Below are positions 1 to 14,124 of a stretch of 64,000 nt of DNA, piece by piece. Position numbers and translations under genes: made by a program. Where the stretch lies: the NCBI RefSeq assembly GCF_963576545.1, contig NC_083648.1, forward strand, positions 10,527,739 through 10,591,738, in the 5' to 3' direction. Every line of letters begins with the position of its first letter. Position 1 is the first letter of the stretch. The notes below the pieces were generated by a model, which had not been told where the DNA came from, did not search any database, and saw only the letters and a list, made by a program, of their open reading frames with translations. The stretch comes from Limanda limanda. Lineage: Eukaryota; Chordata; Actinopteri; Pleuronectiformes; Pleuronectidae.

Positions 1-3000
1 ACACTGCATATGAATTCAGATACAAAAACAAGATTCCCTTTCAGGTTCAGGTCAGACCTCGGCTGCACTCTTCTTTCTTGTTATCTCAACTCCCCAGCAG
101 ACTCAGTCTCAGATGGTCGGAGTCACATCAGATAAAGTTTTGTCAGATGAAATCTAATATGTCAAGACAATCTCTGACAATCAGCTACAGTGATATCAGT
201 CAAAGAACAAACAAACCAAAAAAAAAATCCCATTTTGGATCCTGGACTCGTAGTTCCAGCCTCTTGACCTCATCACATTTCCAAGAAATACTTTTGATGA
301 CCCTACCAGGGTAGTAAGACAAATTTTGAGCGTTGGTGTTTTGCGGAAATTAGAATAGTGACTTCTGAACAAACTGCCGGCACTGGCTTCTGATATTTCA
401 AGATTGTGTGTTTGTTTTTAACGTATTTGATAGAAATCAATTCCTCTTTCTCAAAGCTTTTTTAGTATAGCTATTAATTTATGTTATTCCTCTGTAAGGA
501 CCTATGCAGCCTCTCCATGATTTAATGAGACGGGTCTTTTGGGTTTTTATAATTCTGCAAACTCAACTAGATTGTTTAAACAACTAAATACCCCCTTATG
601 TTGTGTATTAGATTTATTTTTATTGAACTTGACCTGAAACAGGTTTTGAAGAGGGTGAATCCGAAGAGGCTCTGTTACATCCTCTCATCGTGTTAAACTG
701 AGACTTATGAACATGTCACCTGTCGTTTCCAAACAAGGGGTCTGACACGACATATGTTCCAACACATGCCGCGATGCCTCTGCTGCTCGGAAGCAATTCA
801 TTAACTCGGTACTGTACAATGTGACTCGTGTTACATCTCTGGTCTCTGCACATGCTTGAGCTCATAGCCAAATGATTTGTAATTACCTAATTATGTCTAT
901 GCAAATAGTCGTCTCATTTGCATAAAGCATGTTCGGAGGACTGGAGGCAGGCAGACACAAGGGGAATGTCATTTTTTTGTTTTTTTCTGTGTAGATTTTA
1001 TCCACTTTGTCCTGGAAATAGTTCTGCTGATATGTTATTAATGTTGTGTATTAATCAACCAAAGTGTTGACGTCATTTATCACTAAAATCACTAATGTAT
1101 TTCGTCTCTAATCCGTTCTGACATTTGATGAGCGCTGAAACCTTTATTATCAAATGAAACCTGTGTTCATGGTAATCTGATGATAAAAAAAGATCTGCAG
1201 ACAAATCATCGGTTTTAAAAAGACAACTACACTTTATATTTACGATCAATCCCCCCCCCTACACACATGCTGCTAGATGTAGCTCCGTGCCACTCGGATG
1301 ACAGATGTCTGACGGACGCCACTAATGTAGCGATCCCCGTGCTGCGGTGGGGGGGGCCATCTCTTCAGGGGGAAAGCAATAATCCAATTAGCTCGACACC
1401 GACTTCAATTATCTGATTCAGCTTGTGAAATTGACTACAGGTCACAGAGAATCAATAAAAGACTTGGGAACCTCTTTATTTAGACTCGGAGTGAAACAGT
1501 CTTTCAGTGGGTGTGACGTTTTGAAGCCATGGCACGGATTGAAATATCAAAAAGGTCAATTTAAAAAGGAACCTTAAGGGTGAAAGACAATAAAAGCCCA
1601 AAATACACAGGATAAAGATAACATTTAAAAATAAATAAAGCTTGATTAATTAGATTACATCGAAAATAAATCAATTTCTTCTTCTCCAACGTACCTGCAG
1701 GTACATAACGCATTTGATTAGAATCTGTGGCTCCTGGACTCACACGTTGTTGTACTTGTGTTTTCATCTTTTTAAAAAACCCCGAACAAAGCTAATTATT
1801 CTGTTGGCTGCCCAGGCAATAAATTGGAGGCATTAAAACACTTTCATTATGGAGATTAAAAAAGCGACGGATGGCTGGTTTTTTAAACTGATGAGTATAC
1901 GAGGGAAAACAAATCTAATTCTCCATGCATAGTAATGCACACGGGACGCGCTGGCCACTAAAGAGACAGAGGAGCCTGTGCAGCGGGGAAGTTTTTATGC
2001 GTGACACAGGTATCGTCATTACTCGGCTCCATGATGCTGCATGAAGGCTTGTAGGTCAAAGTGCTGATCACGCACACGCATGTTAAATCTGAGCCGGAAC
2101 AACATGTCACAGGTATCACCGTCGTCTTGCAGGCACCTGCCATGATGAGCTTGTAAAAGGGCCATTAGCGCTTCGGTTATTACTCAATGGTTGCACTTAG
2201 AGAACGGCCGGCGCAGGAACCATCACCTTGTCACATTAACACGAGCATTAACCTCCTGACCACATCCGTCTGCCAGCCGACAATCAACAAGTTCGTGCCA
2301 ATTAGAAATAAATTAACAGGACCCCGCGAGTGGGCGGACAAGGAAGAACACAACTCAAAGGCAACGGGGGGAGCCAACTGTGAAGATTGAGCGAAATATG
2401 ATTTTCCTTAATTAACATGGCATAATAAAAAGGAAATTAGAGTGTAATGGCCATAGAGCTACAAAGAGGAATGAACGGATAAAGATAGTCGTTGTCCACC
2501 ATTTACAAGGATCATAAAACTGTTTGGGAACCGCTCAGTTACAGATGTTGTGCTTGATGGCTTCTGGCAGCAACATCACCGCAATTCAATAAAGTGAAAT
2601 AATAAATGGCTGCCCCGCGAAACAAATAGGTGGTAGATATATTTCAATGTTTACTGGGTGCAGTGCAAGTACATTAACCTAGTGAAGTTTAGAGGTACTT
2701 GTACTTAACTTGAGTATTTTAGTATTTAATATAGTAATTGAGAAAATGTACACAACTGAATTTATCTGACAGCCGTAGTTAATGCTTACAGAAGAGAAAT
2801 GTACATAAAATATATCTTAACCAGATGAGGTACTGGACAACTGGTGTACAGAGTGGGAACAATGGCTGAACAGCCAAGTTATAGCAAAGGGTTTTTAAAC
2901 CTTACAAGGCAACTGCATTACCAAACCTCTAAGTTAGGTACTCGAAAACTCCAGAAGAGTGTTGCTGGCAGCAGTGATTAGAAACTTTGATACTTTTTCT

Positions 3001-3718
3001 TTTAAATGACGTTCACTTGAAATAGTTTTTACACTCTGAGTTAATCGCTGTCATTAAAGGAACAATTTCCCAGTTTTTAAGAACTGTAAATCATGTAGGT
3101 ACCGTACATCCTTGACCTGGAAATCAAAGTGGAACGTGAGAGGGTGACCCGAGGACGGTGATCCCTCTTTTGCTGTGCGTGTGCAGCAGATGCACCACCG
3201 AGGACCTGTGGACCAGATTACCACCCCAGGGCTCGGTGCTCAGCCCAGCTGGGCTGTCTATACAGCATATTTTCTGTCTAAGCCTCCCAAAGACCTCTGG
3301 AGGACCGGCGTGAAAAACCCTCGGAAAGGACTCAGCAACCGGCTCTGAGCCTTGAGGACTCCCTCATTTTTTTTTAATCCATTTGTATGTGATCACTTGG
3401 CTGAAATGATGACAAGGTGCAGAGGTGCAGGAGGTGAGCGATTGTTGTGTTGTGCGCGGGACGTGTTGTGTTGTGTCGTGTGCATGCATCAGGCAGTCAC
3501 TTAAAGAAGTGCTCGCCGTTCCCGTGAATTAACGAGCAGTTGGGAAGAACAGGCCAAGGCGGTGCCATCTGTAAATGTCACAGGCACTGCTTGCTCATTT
3601 TACACATCATTAAAGCCAATATTCCTAACCTGTATCAGAGCAATCAGGAGCAGGCCATTACTGCGACAGGGGCCCCGGGGGAACCACGACCAAACTCAGA
3701 AAGAAGAGAGCAGGGAGG

Positions 3719-3765
3719 GAGGGAGGGCGAGAGAGAGAGAGAGGGAGAGAGAGATAGCGAGATAG
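3719..3765 (+). repeat. (AG)n / GGGAG low-complexity tract
   Basis: Purine-only imperfect GA repeat. It accounts for the arginine/glutamate-rich open frames in this area, which are not genes. A short CA run follows at about 3787-3801. Confidence 0.8.
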
Positions 3766-6411
3766 AGTACACTCTTTATCTATCTGACACACACACACAC
3801 GATTCTGAGCACTTTTACAGGCCCACGCACATGCTCACACAAACAAGCCGCACACCTTCCAACAATAAACAAACACATGAAATCAGCACCAGCACCACCA
3901 GCCTAATAGCTAGTGCATTTAACAACAGAGCCCGAATGAAAACGGGACCAATTATACAGATATCTGTGGGCAGTGTGTATGGAGCCCAAATGAGAATCTT
4001 GTTATTCCTTTCCCTCCGTTCTGTGGCGCTCACAAAGCTAAGCCATTACAAAGAGTGGAGGCTCCAGGGACAGCTTTCGGAAATGAGAGCGAGTCGGGGA
4101 GTGACAAAACAAAGTATTGAGATAAACACCCACCATTAGCACAGGCAGTTAAACCTCCATTTCCTAATCCTCAGCTGGACTCCAGAGGATGTTAACCCTT
4201 AGTTTACTAAAGAACAGGACAATAGGAGACTGGATTAACTTGTCCTCTCAGTGCAAACTTCACATTATTATTGATTATTGACAGTAGGCGCAGGTACATC
4301 TGTCTCGTAGTGGGAAGGGGACACATGTTCTCCATCAGGAAACGAGTCAGAACCATTAGGATTGAAGTTTGATGTTTGTTTTTTCGGATTTAACTTGAAA
4401 ACTTTTGTAGTGAAACACACTTTGAAGGACTTTTCCATTCTTTCCGATGCTTCTAGTTGAAACTGATTAACAGAAAATTGGGTCTAGACATCTTCTTGAG
4501 TTTGCTTTACAAATACTAAGAAAGAAGGAGATTTTCCAGGTCATGCAGAAGGTAGGACTTGTAAATTCCACTACATAAATCCACGTTTTGTTTATAGCAT
4601 ATTGGCCAATGTCAGCCCTGATGGTTAAAAGCTTGTGAATGTCGATGTCTTTCCAAGTTGACATCTTCATCATCCTCTATGTGTACTATGGCCCCCCTCC
4701 TTTTCATCCGGAGGTATTTGTATTATTTTTTGCCACACATGTTTTTGTGGACATTTCACCAGAGGCATCACAGGAAAAACTGCTGAAAATATCTGGAGCA
4801 ACTGACTTGGGACATTAACGCTCCCACATACATCCCAGACATCTTGATCGTATGATGCTCCTCCCTTTCTTCATACAGTAAATCAATGGGTCTGTCAGCA
4901 GCTCGTTTATTCTGTTACTCTAGTGAAGAGGTCGAGCTGAAACATGCTGGTTAACTAATCACTCTTCAACCTTCTATTATTCTCACAGTATTGCAATATT
5001 GTTCACACTGCATATTCATCTAAGCACCTTGGAAGTGCAGGGATGTTGTTGTTTGTTTTGTGTATTCTAGCAGAATGACAATACATTTAATGTTTAACAG
5101 GGATTTAACTGCTATATTTACATTTGTGAAAACATGTACACATACCTTATGTGCATTTTTTAATTTTCTGCTCACATTCACTGATCCAAACTATTTGATT
5201 AAACTTAATTCTTGAGGAGTGGGTGTAATATCTTTGACTACTGTTAATTAACATTAACCCTATCATCACCCTTTTAAATCTACTGATTCACTTAAATTAA
5301 TTTTCTTATCGTCCTTTTTTAAATAATTAAGAATTTACCAAAAAAATTAAGTTAACCAACCTCAGGTATGTGAGTGAGTTCACAACAGCTGCATGTCTTT
5401 CTTCCTTTTGTCTGTTATCTTTTAGTTTTATACAAGTTTTCAAAAATGATGAGATTTGGCTAAATATGACGTCTGCATCTCAAAAGGCATCGAATCAAAT
5501 ATCTGGCGATGCAGATGTAAATCAAGACCTTAACACCTGCTTTACATTAGAAGCATTGAGACAAACACTCGGCTCCGGCTTTCTCCCTGATTTCTGTGAC
5601 CTTCGCACATGTAAATATCTCCATCCATAAATATCTAAGCATCAGGGAAGGAGCGTCTCTCTCGACACAACTTCCCTCCGATCCTGCTCCTCCGTCCTCT
5701 GGAACCCCCCCCAAAAACAATGAGTATTTGATACACTTTCTTTAAAAGAGAAATACATTAATGATGCTCCCTGACAGTCTGCATTAATCAGAGGGGGCTC
5801 CCCCTGAACACAACTCTTTATCGGCCATCGATTTTCCAGTGGGTTTATGGCGAGCGACACACCGAGAGAGCTCGTCGCCGGGCGGCTGCTGGGAAACACA
5901 TTACGGGCCTGTCAGTTGTCTCGCCATGCATCCTGCATCATTCTTTAAGCACATGAGAAGTTCATTACAGCACACAGCTCTGACAGTGCATAGGATATTA
6001 GGGACTGTGTCCGTTGTGCATATCCTCGGTGGAGGTGCAGACGTCACACGGGATTCATAACGATTCAAATTCGGCTTTTAACATTGATTTGAAATAAATA
6101 TGGCTTCACACTGATGTAACACAAGTTCCTCTCTGTAACCAGTAGAAGATAGGCTGTGTTTAAACAATCTAAGGAGCGGTCTGAAGCACATGGAGAAAGT
6201 GCATTTAGGGTGTGTCCAAATCCACTCATGCTGGTTTAGTTGCACTTGCACCATAGCAGGTTGCAATTGTAAGGGCAGATGTGCAGGTAGTAAGAGAGAA
6301 TGCTCGTCTGCAGATGAAACCGATTTGCTTGCGCCCGAGATAAAATGATTCGTCCAAAGCTCCCTGAGGTGGAGCAGGTGAAGAGGCAGAAAGTGTAGAC
6401 ACATGTTTATT

Positions 6412-6570
6412 ACCTATGTTTTGTTTGTCAGTTAAATAGTTAGTTAGCTAGAATACGCAAAAAAAACTACTGAACAGATTTCCACAAAACTTGGTGGAGG
6501 GATGTGGTGAAAGTTGGGAGAGAAAGGATCTGAGTAAATGGGCGGGTCAAGGAATTAAGTTTCACACAGA
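6412..6570 (+). repeat. dispersed teleost repeat family, copy 1 (5' part)
   Basis: It contains the family signature aaactactgaacagatttc, then cacaaaacttggtggaggga. The same order is seen at 27,225, 55,200 and 63,365. Only the 5' portion is recognisable. Confidence 0.55.
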
Positions 6571-6722
6571 ATTCTTTCAATCCATGGGATGCACGTGCAC
6601 GAACGTTGCTCTCATGCACAACAGATTCCGAGGGACAGGTGCACAGACTAAAGAGTGAAAGTGAAGTTCTAAATAAATTGCAAGCCACCTACGGGTTCCT
6701 TGTCAACAGCAGTTGCACCTCT

Positions 6723-8610
6723 AGCTGCTTTCAGACGTGCACTGAACTCTGCAGTTCCACCGTATTTTCTACGGAGGACGAATGAGCTTCTCCGCAGTCT
6801 CTGCAGATTTTCTACGCCTGGCCTCCTAGTATAATGTTCGTAGAAATCCAGAAGTCGATGTGTGAACACGATCTGTTTTGTTAAGAAAATCATGTGATCT
6901 CCACAGCAGAGTTAATACGTCACTTCCTGCCTCCTGCACTCGGCTGCTCCACCTCTGCCGGTCACTACTTTATGGAGGATAGCTCGAGTGAGCACATGGC
7001 AGATAGCAGCGCACACAGCTAAGGCATTCAGCAACGGAGCAAAAAAATCTAGTTAGAGATCTCTAAAGTTATTATGAGAACATTTTATTGCTTCATTAAG
7101 AAACTGTGGTGTGACAAATTAGAATTTGGCAGCCGCAACTGTCTACATAATTAAAAGGGAACACTGGTAGAGGTATGTGCTCTCATGTGCTGTTCTATAG
7201 TTTCTATTTTGATGATGTGCCCTTAAAATATCACTGAAATACTGAGCCGTTGATTTCAGACCAGGTTTTTATTGATAAATTGATCAACAAATCAACGTGG
7301 CTGCTGGACAATGTGTCACTCTGTGGGCCAAGTGTAAGATCAGCTCTAAAGGTGATTTTAAGACCTGTTTGAAAGTTTATGCGCAAATATGTTTGCTATT
7401 TAGCCTTTTATAATAATTTTCTGCCACTTCAGCAGCCAAGCAGAGGGGCTCGCTAAGTACTGTGCTGGTGCCACATTTGCAAAATAATGGCGCCGCTACA
7501 GTTTCTTCCCATGAACATCCTACACGTTCCATGTTGGCCAAAATGATTCCTCACCTTAAGACGCTCACACTGTTTTGATTGATGATGCTTCACAACTACT
7601 AAAATTCAATTTCAGCCTGCATTGCACGCTTCTGATTGCCCCGTAAATGAGACAAACTGATAGCAATTTATTCAAGGATCCCACCTCCTCTCTCTCTCTC
7701 TCTTTCCCTCTCTCTCTCTAGCGCCTGTTCTTTCACTGGGAGACACAACTCACATCGCAGACGTGGGCGAATCCAATATTTAAGTGATATGTCTGTATTC
7801 CAAAGCATTCAGCAGAACAGACAAGTTGATGCTAATAGAAAACCTCACAGAGAACAATGAAAAAGATAGAAAACAGTGAGCGTGTTTGATAACCTGAGAA
7901 ACATTTGCAATCTGCCTCCTCCAGTCTGATTGTTCTCACACTTCCTCTGACTTGGGTTATGGTGGATGTAGGACATCTATCAACGAGATCTGATAATGTT
8001 TTGGTGATACCAGCCATCACTCATGTGTAATTCTGCCAGGAGACACCCATTAGGAGCTAAGTAATGTCAAATCAAAGTGAAGGAATGGACGTCCTCAAAA
8101 GAGTCCAGGTTTGCGAAGTTGCCGGGAGCTGCAGACTGATTCTGTATTTACAAAGCAACTCATCACATATGATCTAAATGTAAATAATCAGTCCCACTAC
8201 GACGACTACTACTGATGCTGATGTGACCACAAACTAAAATAGTACATTCTACCCCAAAATAGTGCCTGTTGTCACTGTCTACTATCTACCAGACAAGTCA
8301 AGACTATATAAGTATATTTCTGGACTGTGTGTGGTCATTGTGAGAATTGAGGATGAAGTTGAAATCCATTGTGGAATCAAAACCGACCAGTTAATATCTT
8401 TGTGATACCATGGTTTCGTATTTGCATCCCGACTTCTATCAGCCCTGATCGGCTCAGTCGGACATTACACAGACTTTGTACGAGGGTGCTGGCAGTGTGA
8501 AGCCTGTTTTATGGGGTTCCACAGATTCGGACATTTGGGTTCACATTAACAGCTCCTCTGGGGAAAGTCTAGGAAAGTTCAGGGGTAGCAGTGCACGTCT
8601 AAAAGCTGCA
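6723..8610. repeat. inverted-repeat pair, possible DNA-transposon ends
   Basis: A roughly 22-bp end at 6723-6744 (agctgctttcagacgtgc and four more bases) recurs in inverted orientation at 8589-8610 (cagtgcacgtctaaaagc and more), with two or three differences. Fish genomes hold a DNA-transposon family with this type of GCTTTCAGACGTGCA end. The 1.9 kb between may be one old element or the outer ends of two degraded copies; I see no clean target duplication and no transposase. Confidence 0.35.
7688..7722 (+). repeat. (TC)n microsatellite
   Basis: Imperfect TC run, read directly from the sequence. Confidence 0.85.
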
Positions 8611-8674
8611 GGTTTTGGGGGTGCCTCCTACATGCCGGCTAAACTGGTGGACTCTCTTCTGTGGAAGTTTTAAT

Positions 8675-8690
8675 AAAAAGTTGCTATATT
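8675..8690. repeat. target site duplication, left copy (LINE)
   Basis: The 16 bp aaaaagttgctatatt is identical to 9498-9513 and brackets the LINE. Confidence 0.85.
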
Positions 8691-9497
8691 GAATATTAAA
8701 GGACTTCTAAGCAAGTTATACCACAGCATTACCTCATTGAAGAAGGATTCTACATACTATGTGAAACAACGATGGGAAAAAGAGTTGAACATTGTGATAA
8801 CAGAGGACATGTGGCTGAACGCTTGGGAAACGCAGTCATCCTCCACCAACTCCTGGACTTGGAGAGACTTCTGTTGGAAAAGCTTGATTCGTTTTTTTTA
8901 TAACTCCCAAGCAAAGGGCCAAACAGACTGGTGCACAACTGGCCTGCTGGAGAGAATGCGGAGAGGTCTTTGCTGATCATGCCCATATTTTTTGGTCTTG
9001 CCCCTTCATCCAGTCTTTCTGGAGAGAAGTGGCAAAAATGGTTTCAAAGGTTCTATGCTTTAATATGAATGTATTATTCACAATTCTCTATCTTGGGAAT
9101 ATGCCAGATGGGTTGAGTAAAGCTGATATATACCTACTTAGGGTCTTGCTGGCTGCAAGTAAAAAGGCCATCACAAAATGTTGGCTCCAGAAAAACGCTC
9201 CCACTACAGACTCTTTTGTTAATATTGTAAAACAACTACATGTACTAGAGCAAATGACTTATTCAGTCAGACTCCAAAAAGATTTAGGTGAAAAACGATG
9301 GCAGAAATGGCAAGCCTACTTGGCCAATGAGTGAGACTGTATGCACGTACTGGGTTTGATACTTTCTCTTTTGGATTTATTGATCACCCCTGGACCTTGA
9401 ATTTGGGTAATTGTTCAATGTTTTGTATCTGTCTTTTGTTTTACCTCCCTGTACTAAAAGATGAAAATGATCTATAAATAAAGAGTTTAAAAAAAAA
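8691..9497 (+). mobile_element. 5'-truncated L1-clade LINE insertion (ORF2 C-terminus, poly-A tail)
   Basis: Plus-strand frames from about 8690 to 9334 encode the C-terminal region of an L1-type ORF2. The order is K-RWEKEL, then W-KSLIRFF, then a CWR/HIFWSCPFIQSFWRE-type segment, then LLRVLLAASKKAITKCWLQ, then KRWQKWQAYL. The frame shifts once near 8930-8970, so it is a dead copy. The 3' end has AATAAA at about 9478 and an A-run at 9489-9502. A 16-bp target duplication flanks it (aaaaagttgctatatt at 8675-8690 and again at 9498-9513), the hallmark of target-primed insertion. The reverse transcriptase and endonuclease are absent. Confidence 0.88.
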
Positions 9498-9513
9498 AAA
9501 AAGTTGCTATATT
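9498..9513. repeat. target site duplication, right copy (LINE)
   Basis: Exact copy of 8675-8690, overlapping the end of the poly-A tail. Confidence 0.85.
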
Positions 9514-9889
9514 TGTTGCTGGTTGCCATTTTCGAAAAACTCACTAAAAGGTGGCAGATAATTAAATGTGCCGGTTCATTTTGAAAGAGAGACATTAAAT
9601 GAAGGAACTCACGGACATCGGCTGGCTGACCAATCACGTAACTCGATCACAAACTAACTTGGGGCAGCAGCGCTGGAGCGTGGCCGGACCGGCTTCGCAC
9701 AGCAGCCACTTATCTCACAGCACTTATCTCTCCGAGCTGCTGATGATGTTCCCTCTGAACAACAATGTGGTCAACAGACCCATTCAGACTTTAAAGAGCA
9801 GCTGTCAGAGACCATGATAAAAAAGTATAATGATTATAAATGCTAAGCTCCATTTAGGGGGCGTCAACGCCATTGTTGTTGTTATCCCG

Positions 9890-10330
9890 CGTATCAATCT
9901 TGTTGATTGATCATCGCTCTGGTGACATCAGTTTTATGGCCTCTGAAATGCGTCTCAGTGTTTTCACAATGCCATCCAATTAGGGCACTCAATTCATCAT
10001 TGGGCTGGAGAATCATTATTAATTGGGTGGAGAGCCGAGTGCCACTCCCCTGCTGAGAAGGGCAACGGCTTCTGGAGATCGAGCTATTCATACGGCAGTA
10101 AAAAGAGATGGGGGGCTGTGACGGTGCAGAGCGCAGGGGGCCAGGGTGGAGACACACAGCTACATACCTCTGTGTGCCTCACAGACAAAGCCAGCCAGAA
10201 AATAGAGGATTCAATATTTGTTTTTATAATGAGAGGAGAAATCTGATCAGGACTGATTAAAAGGGAATTGGTGAGTGGCTGCTTTATGGCTCACTCGATT
10301 CAATAAAAAGATATAACAAGTTTCTCCGCA
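9890..10330. promoter_or_regulatory. candidate conserved noncoding block
   Basis: Unique, non-repetitive sequence with several homeodomain-type ATTA/TAAT cores (caattagg, attattaattggg, gattaaaag). No coding potential or repeat homology is visible. This is a guess from texture; alignment to other fish would decide. Confidence 0.25.
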
Positions 10331-10726
10331 GTTTAATGTGGAAACTCTCTACACTTGTCTCCTTCAGCACCAGCAGTTCCCATCACTTCTTATATTCACT
10401 GAGTAATTCACCATTTTCTTCAACCCACCAGCTCAGAGCCTCATGAAGGAGCTGCTCGTAGAACTCAGGTTTAGCCTGTGTGTCGTGTGTGCACCTCCAC
10501 TGACAGGATCCCTCACTGGCTTCACAACAAAGTGCTTATTGTGTCGTTCACACACAATCTATTTTGAAAATGCAGAAGTAACTGAAACACACGAGGGCTT
10601 CACTCTCTCGTGCTCCACAAAGAGATTTATAAAATAATTCATCTCTATGTGAATGTTTGACCACCAGCGTAACCCGTGAACAAGTTTTGGTAATTTCAAA
10701 ATTAAAGCTGATTAAAATGATTTTTA

Positions 10727-11014
<288 letters not shown>

Positions 11015-11315
11015 TCAAAGTAAAAATGTGGAATATGGCCATAATGGCCACCAAATGCAAAATAGCAGGCTTCCTGTTGTGTTTTTCCAATTGCACCTAA
11101 AGACTTTTTTGTTTGTCTGGTCATGATACACCTGTATATCGATCGACCGGTCAATGTGAACACGTTCCAGGGGTCTCGGGGGGCACCGTTGAGCCATTTT
11201 GCGATGCCCATTGACAATTCCTTCAGAATACGTACATTTTCACCACTTTCTAACTTTCTGCAAATTTTGTTAAGAATTTGAGCATGGTAAAGTCCTCAAA
11301 AAGCCAATTAATTTG

Positions 11316-11319
<4 letters not shown>

Positions 11320-11361
<42 letters not shown>
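11320..11361 (+). repeat. (TAA)n microsatellite
   Basis: About 13 near-perfect trinucleotide units. Confidence 0.9.
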
Positions 11362-11879
11362 CCTTACAATTTCAATAGGGCCTCACCTGACCTTTGATGT
11401 CAGTGCTCGGGCCCTAATAAGCTCTGTCCTGATCATTTAAGTTTCCAGTTAGGAGATGTTATGCCCATTCACCAAGAAATTATTAGAACATTTTAACACG
11501 GGGAATAAAAACGTGTTCATGTTCAAGATTGACCATTTGAAGTGAAAGTGAGGAGAGACGCGCATCACTGTGCATCGTCGTGAAATGACACCGAACATGA
11601 ATAATAAATGACATTATCAGAGCCTCATGCAAAACTGGGGCCGACTTGTCACACGTCACAAACGAGCGGTGGAGTTGGAAACGGCTGTGAGTGCCACAGA
11701 AGTAACTGTGTGACTCGGGCTGGAGACGGAGGACAAGGTGGAGGTGCGAGAGGCCGTCAGAGAACAAATGGTTACCTGAGTTCGCCCGCAGCAAAGCTCT
11801 CTATATGACTGTCAGCGAGTGACGGGGGGGGGGCTAAGAGCCGGCTTTGTTTCTTGTAAGTGATTTTATAAATGTGATA

Positions 11880-12400
11880 TTAACCTGTGCTACCGTTGGG
11901 CAAAGGGACGGGAGGCACGGGCCGATAGGAGGGGGGGGGGGGTTGTCAGCTTGCCATCTTTCTGATTTCCTGACATTTGACATCACTTTCCCTTCTTTCC
12001 CCCTCCGGATGCCATTATGAATCTGGGAGTGGGGGTGGGGGGGGGCAGGGGCCTGGGGGAAGGAGGGAAGGGAGGGCCGGTGGATGGGCCCCATATTGCT
12101 CTCCTCTCACCACCCTGTGTGGGGCTGGCAGCCTCCTCCATTGTCTCCCATCAAAAGCTCATTGTAGTGTGGCAAACTCCATTCATTTCCCCGTGCAGCG
12201 TCCCGGCCCCAGGGGCGGAGTGCAGGAGGACAAGGGGCTCAGGGATTATTGCTGTTGTCGTTGCCAGTTTGCACACGCTATAATGTGAAGGCAGTAGTGC
12301 CATTAGCCAGTGTACAACATTAGGCCTAATTCGGTCATTACCTTTAGGGAGATGGGGCTGTGTGTGAGGAGGGAGATGGGCTCAGCGGGCGACTGACGAT
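11880..12400. promoter_or_regulatory. candidate conserved noncoding block
   Basis: This is unique sequence interrupted by G-runs. It includes gccattatgaatctggg, cccatattgctctcc, ctcattgtagtgtggcaaac and cctaattcggtcattacc. Dense mixed-composition text without repeats or coding frame suggests constraint; low confidence. Confidence 0.25.
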
Positions 12401-13719
12401 GCTAACGTGAGGGACGAGTGGCGCTCCGAGGCCCCGGGACGCAGCGTGTGAGCGTGGGCAGAATGTGGGAGACGACACCTGAGACGACACATCGCTACGT
12501 CCGTCCTCAACTTCAGATCCGTCACGACGGGAAACTGATATTTACAAGGATTTAATTTGTGTGGGAAAAAAAATAAAAAAATCGCCAAATTCATCTGTAA
12601 TTTGTCAGACGCCAAGAGACCCTCGCATCAATATCTCAGCATTAATAGTCATGTGTTACTTGAAAAATAGCCATATTGATTATATGCCGTCACATTAATA
12701 AACATAACATTGGTGGGTGTGCTGCTACATACATTAAGCTCTCTGGTGAGTTGAATGGCAGCACACAGCCACACATGTAGCAGCTCTTAGCCGAGGCGTC
12801 TGTTTCAATTTCCCTGCTCTCTTACAACAGCCCCCCTGAGACGAGTCATTAGCTGGCTCAGACAGCTGGGGGCACAGGGGTCCTCAATGTGCAACCCCCC
12901 CCCCCAACCCTCTGCGTCCCAGCGTCTGTCCCGCCAGCACCGCTCTGTATGGCGGGTGGAAGACGAGAGCGGCGACCTGCCTCAGACGTGACAGGCAGCA
13001 TTTGTTTAATGTCGCTTGAGGTTAAAGGGGAGGGCGGCCCCTCGGGGGCCCGGGCCGTGTCATAAACACCTCTAATTATCAATTTCTGCCCCTAATGTTG
13101 TGGAAAATGACCCCGGCCATGCTCAACCTGCACCTGAAACATATCCTGGGTGATATTCCTTCCTTTGTTTGCACGAATCAGCCTCTAAGACGTTAGTAGC
13201 ATGAAGCTGTGGAGCTGGAAACGCCAGCGAGCGGCAAAACGAAATCACCATGATGGTTTTATATAATGTGAAGTCTCCGGCCTTTAAGTGCTTCTCCGCT
13301 CTGCGAGCCATGCATGATTGCCAGATTATTTCTTAAATTGAGAATTATGAAGTTGGAACTGGATTGTTTCGGCGCGTGGACGACTCACAGTGGCGATATT
13401 AGCCGGCTATTAGCGTGCATGAGGGCCATCAGCCACCAAGCTGGGTAATGAAGCACACTGGGATCAGGAGTCTCTCTCCTCCTCAGCTGAGATCACCTGG
13501 GCAGCAGAACAGGTCGGAGCCTAACCTGTGATTACACTGTATTATACTCCCACCACGGAGATGACAGTTTAAACACGTTCCATGATGAAGGCTGTGGGGA
13601 AGACAAAGAGGGGACCGCTAACAGCTTCCTGCCTCTACCAACGCCAAACTGCGAATGGGTGAGGGAGAGCGAGGCAGGGGGGGGTGAAGAGAAGGGGGGG
13701 GGGGGGGAGTCATTTCATT

Positions 13720-14040
13720 GTTATTCAAGAGGCTTTGGGTGAGGAGCACTATGATTCCACCAGGCCCCTTGACATGGCAGCCCTGCCTGTCCTCAATCAA
13801 AACCAACAGCTGCAATTAATGGCAAAAATTAGAAACAATCACCGCCTCCCCTTATTATCCTCAATTAGAGCAACGCTAATCAAGGCCTGATCGCGCTCCG
13901 CTGCTCTCTCCAAACTAAATGTCAAACTTCATTACGGCCCGGCGTCGAAATCAAACGCCCTGCATGCTATCACGCTCGCATCAGGAGGCCGAGACATAAA
14001 ACACAGTGCCACAGGAAAAGGAAAAGGCTATCTGTGCATT
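13720..14040. promoter_or_regulatory. candidate conserved noncoding block with ATTA cores
   Basis: It contains closely spaced homeodomain-type cores (gcaattaatgg, aaaattagaaac, ctcaattagag, cgctaatcaagg) within about 90 bp, in otherwise unique sequence. There is no conserved reading frame. It could be an intronic enhancer. Confidence 0.3.
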
Positions 14041-14124
14041 AACTACCTGGGTCCTGATATGTAAACCAAGAGGAGAGAAAGATCGGATACAGAAATGAAC
14101 GCGGTGCAGCCGGTGAGTCGCAGG

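Noticed and set aside
3540..4139. 199-codon plus-strand ORF
   Set aside because: Its length depends on a GA-rich tract and a CA run; no recognisable domain and no splice context.
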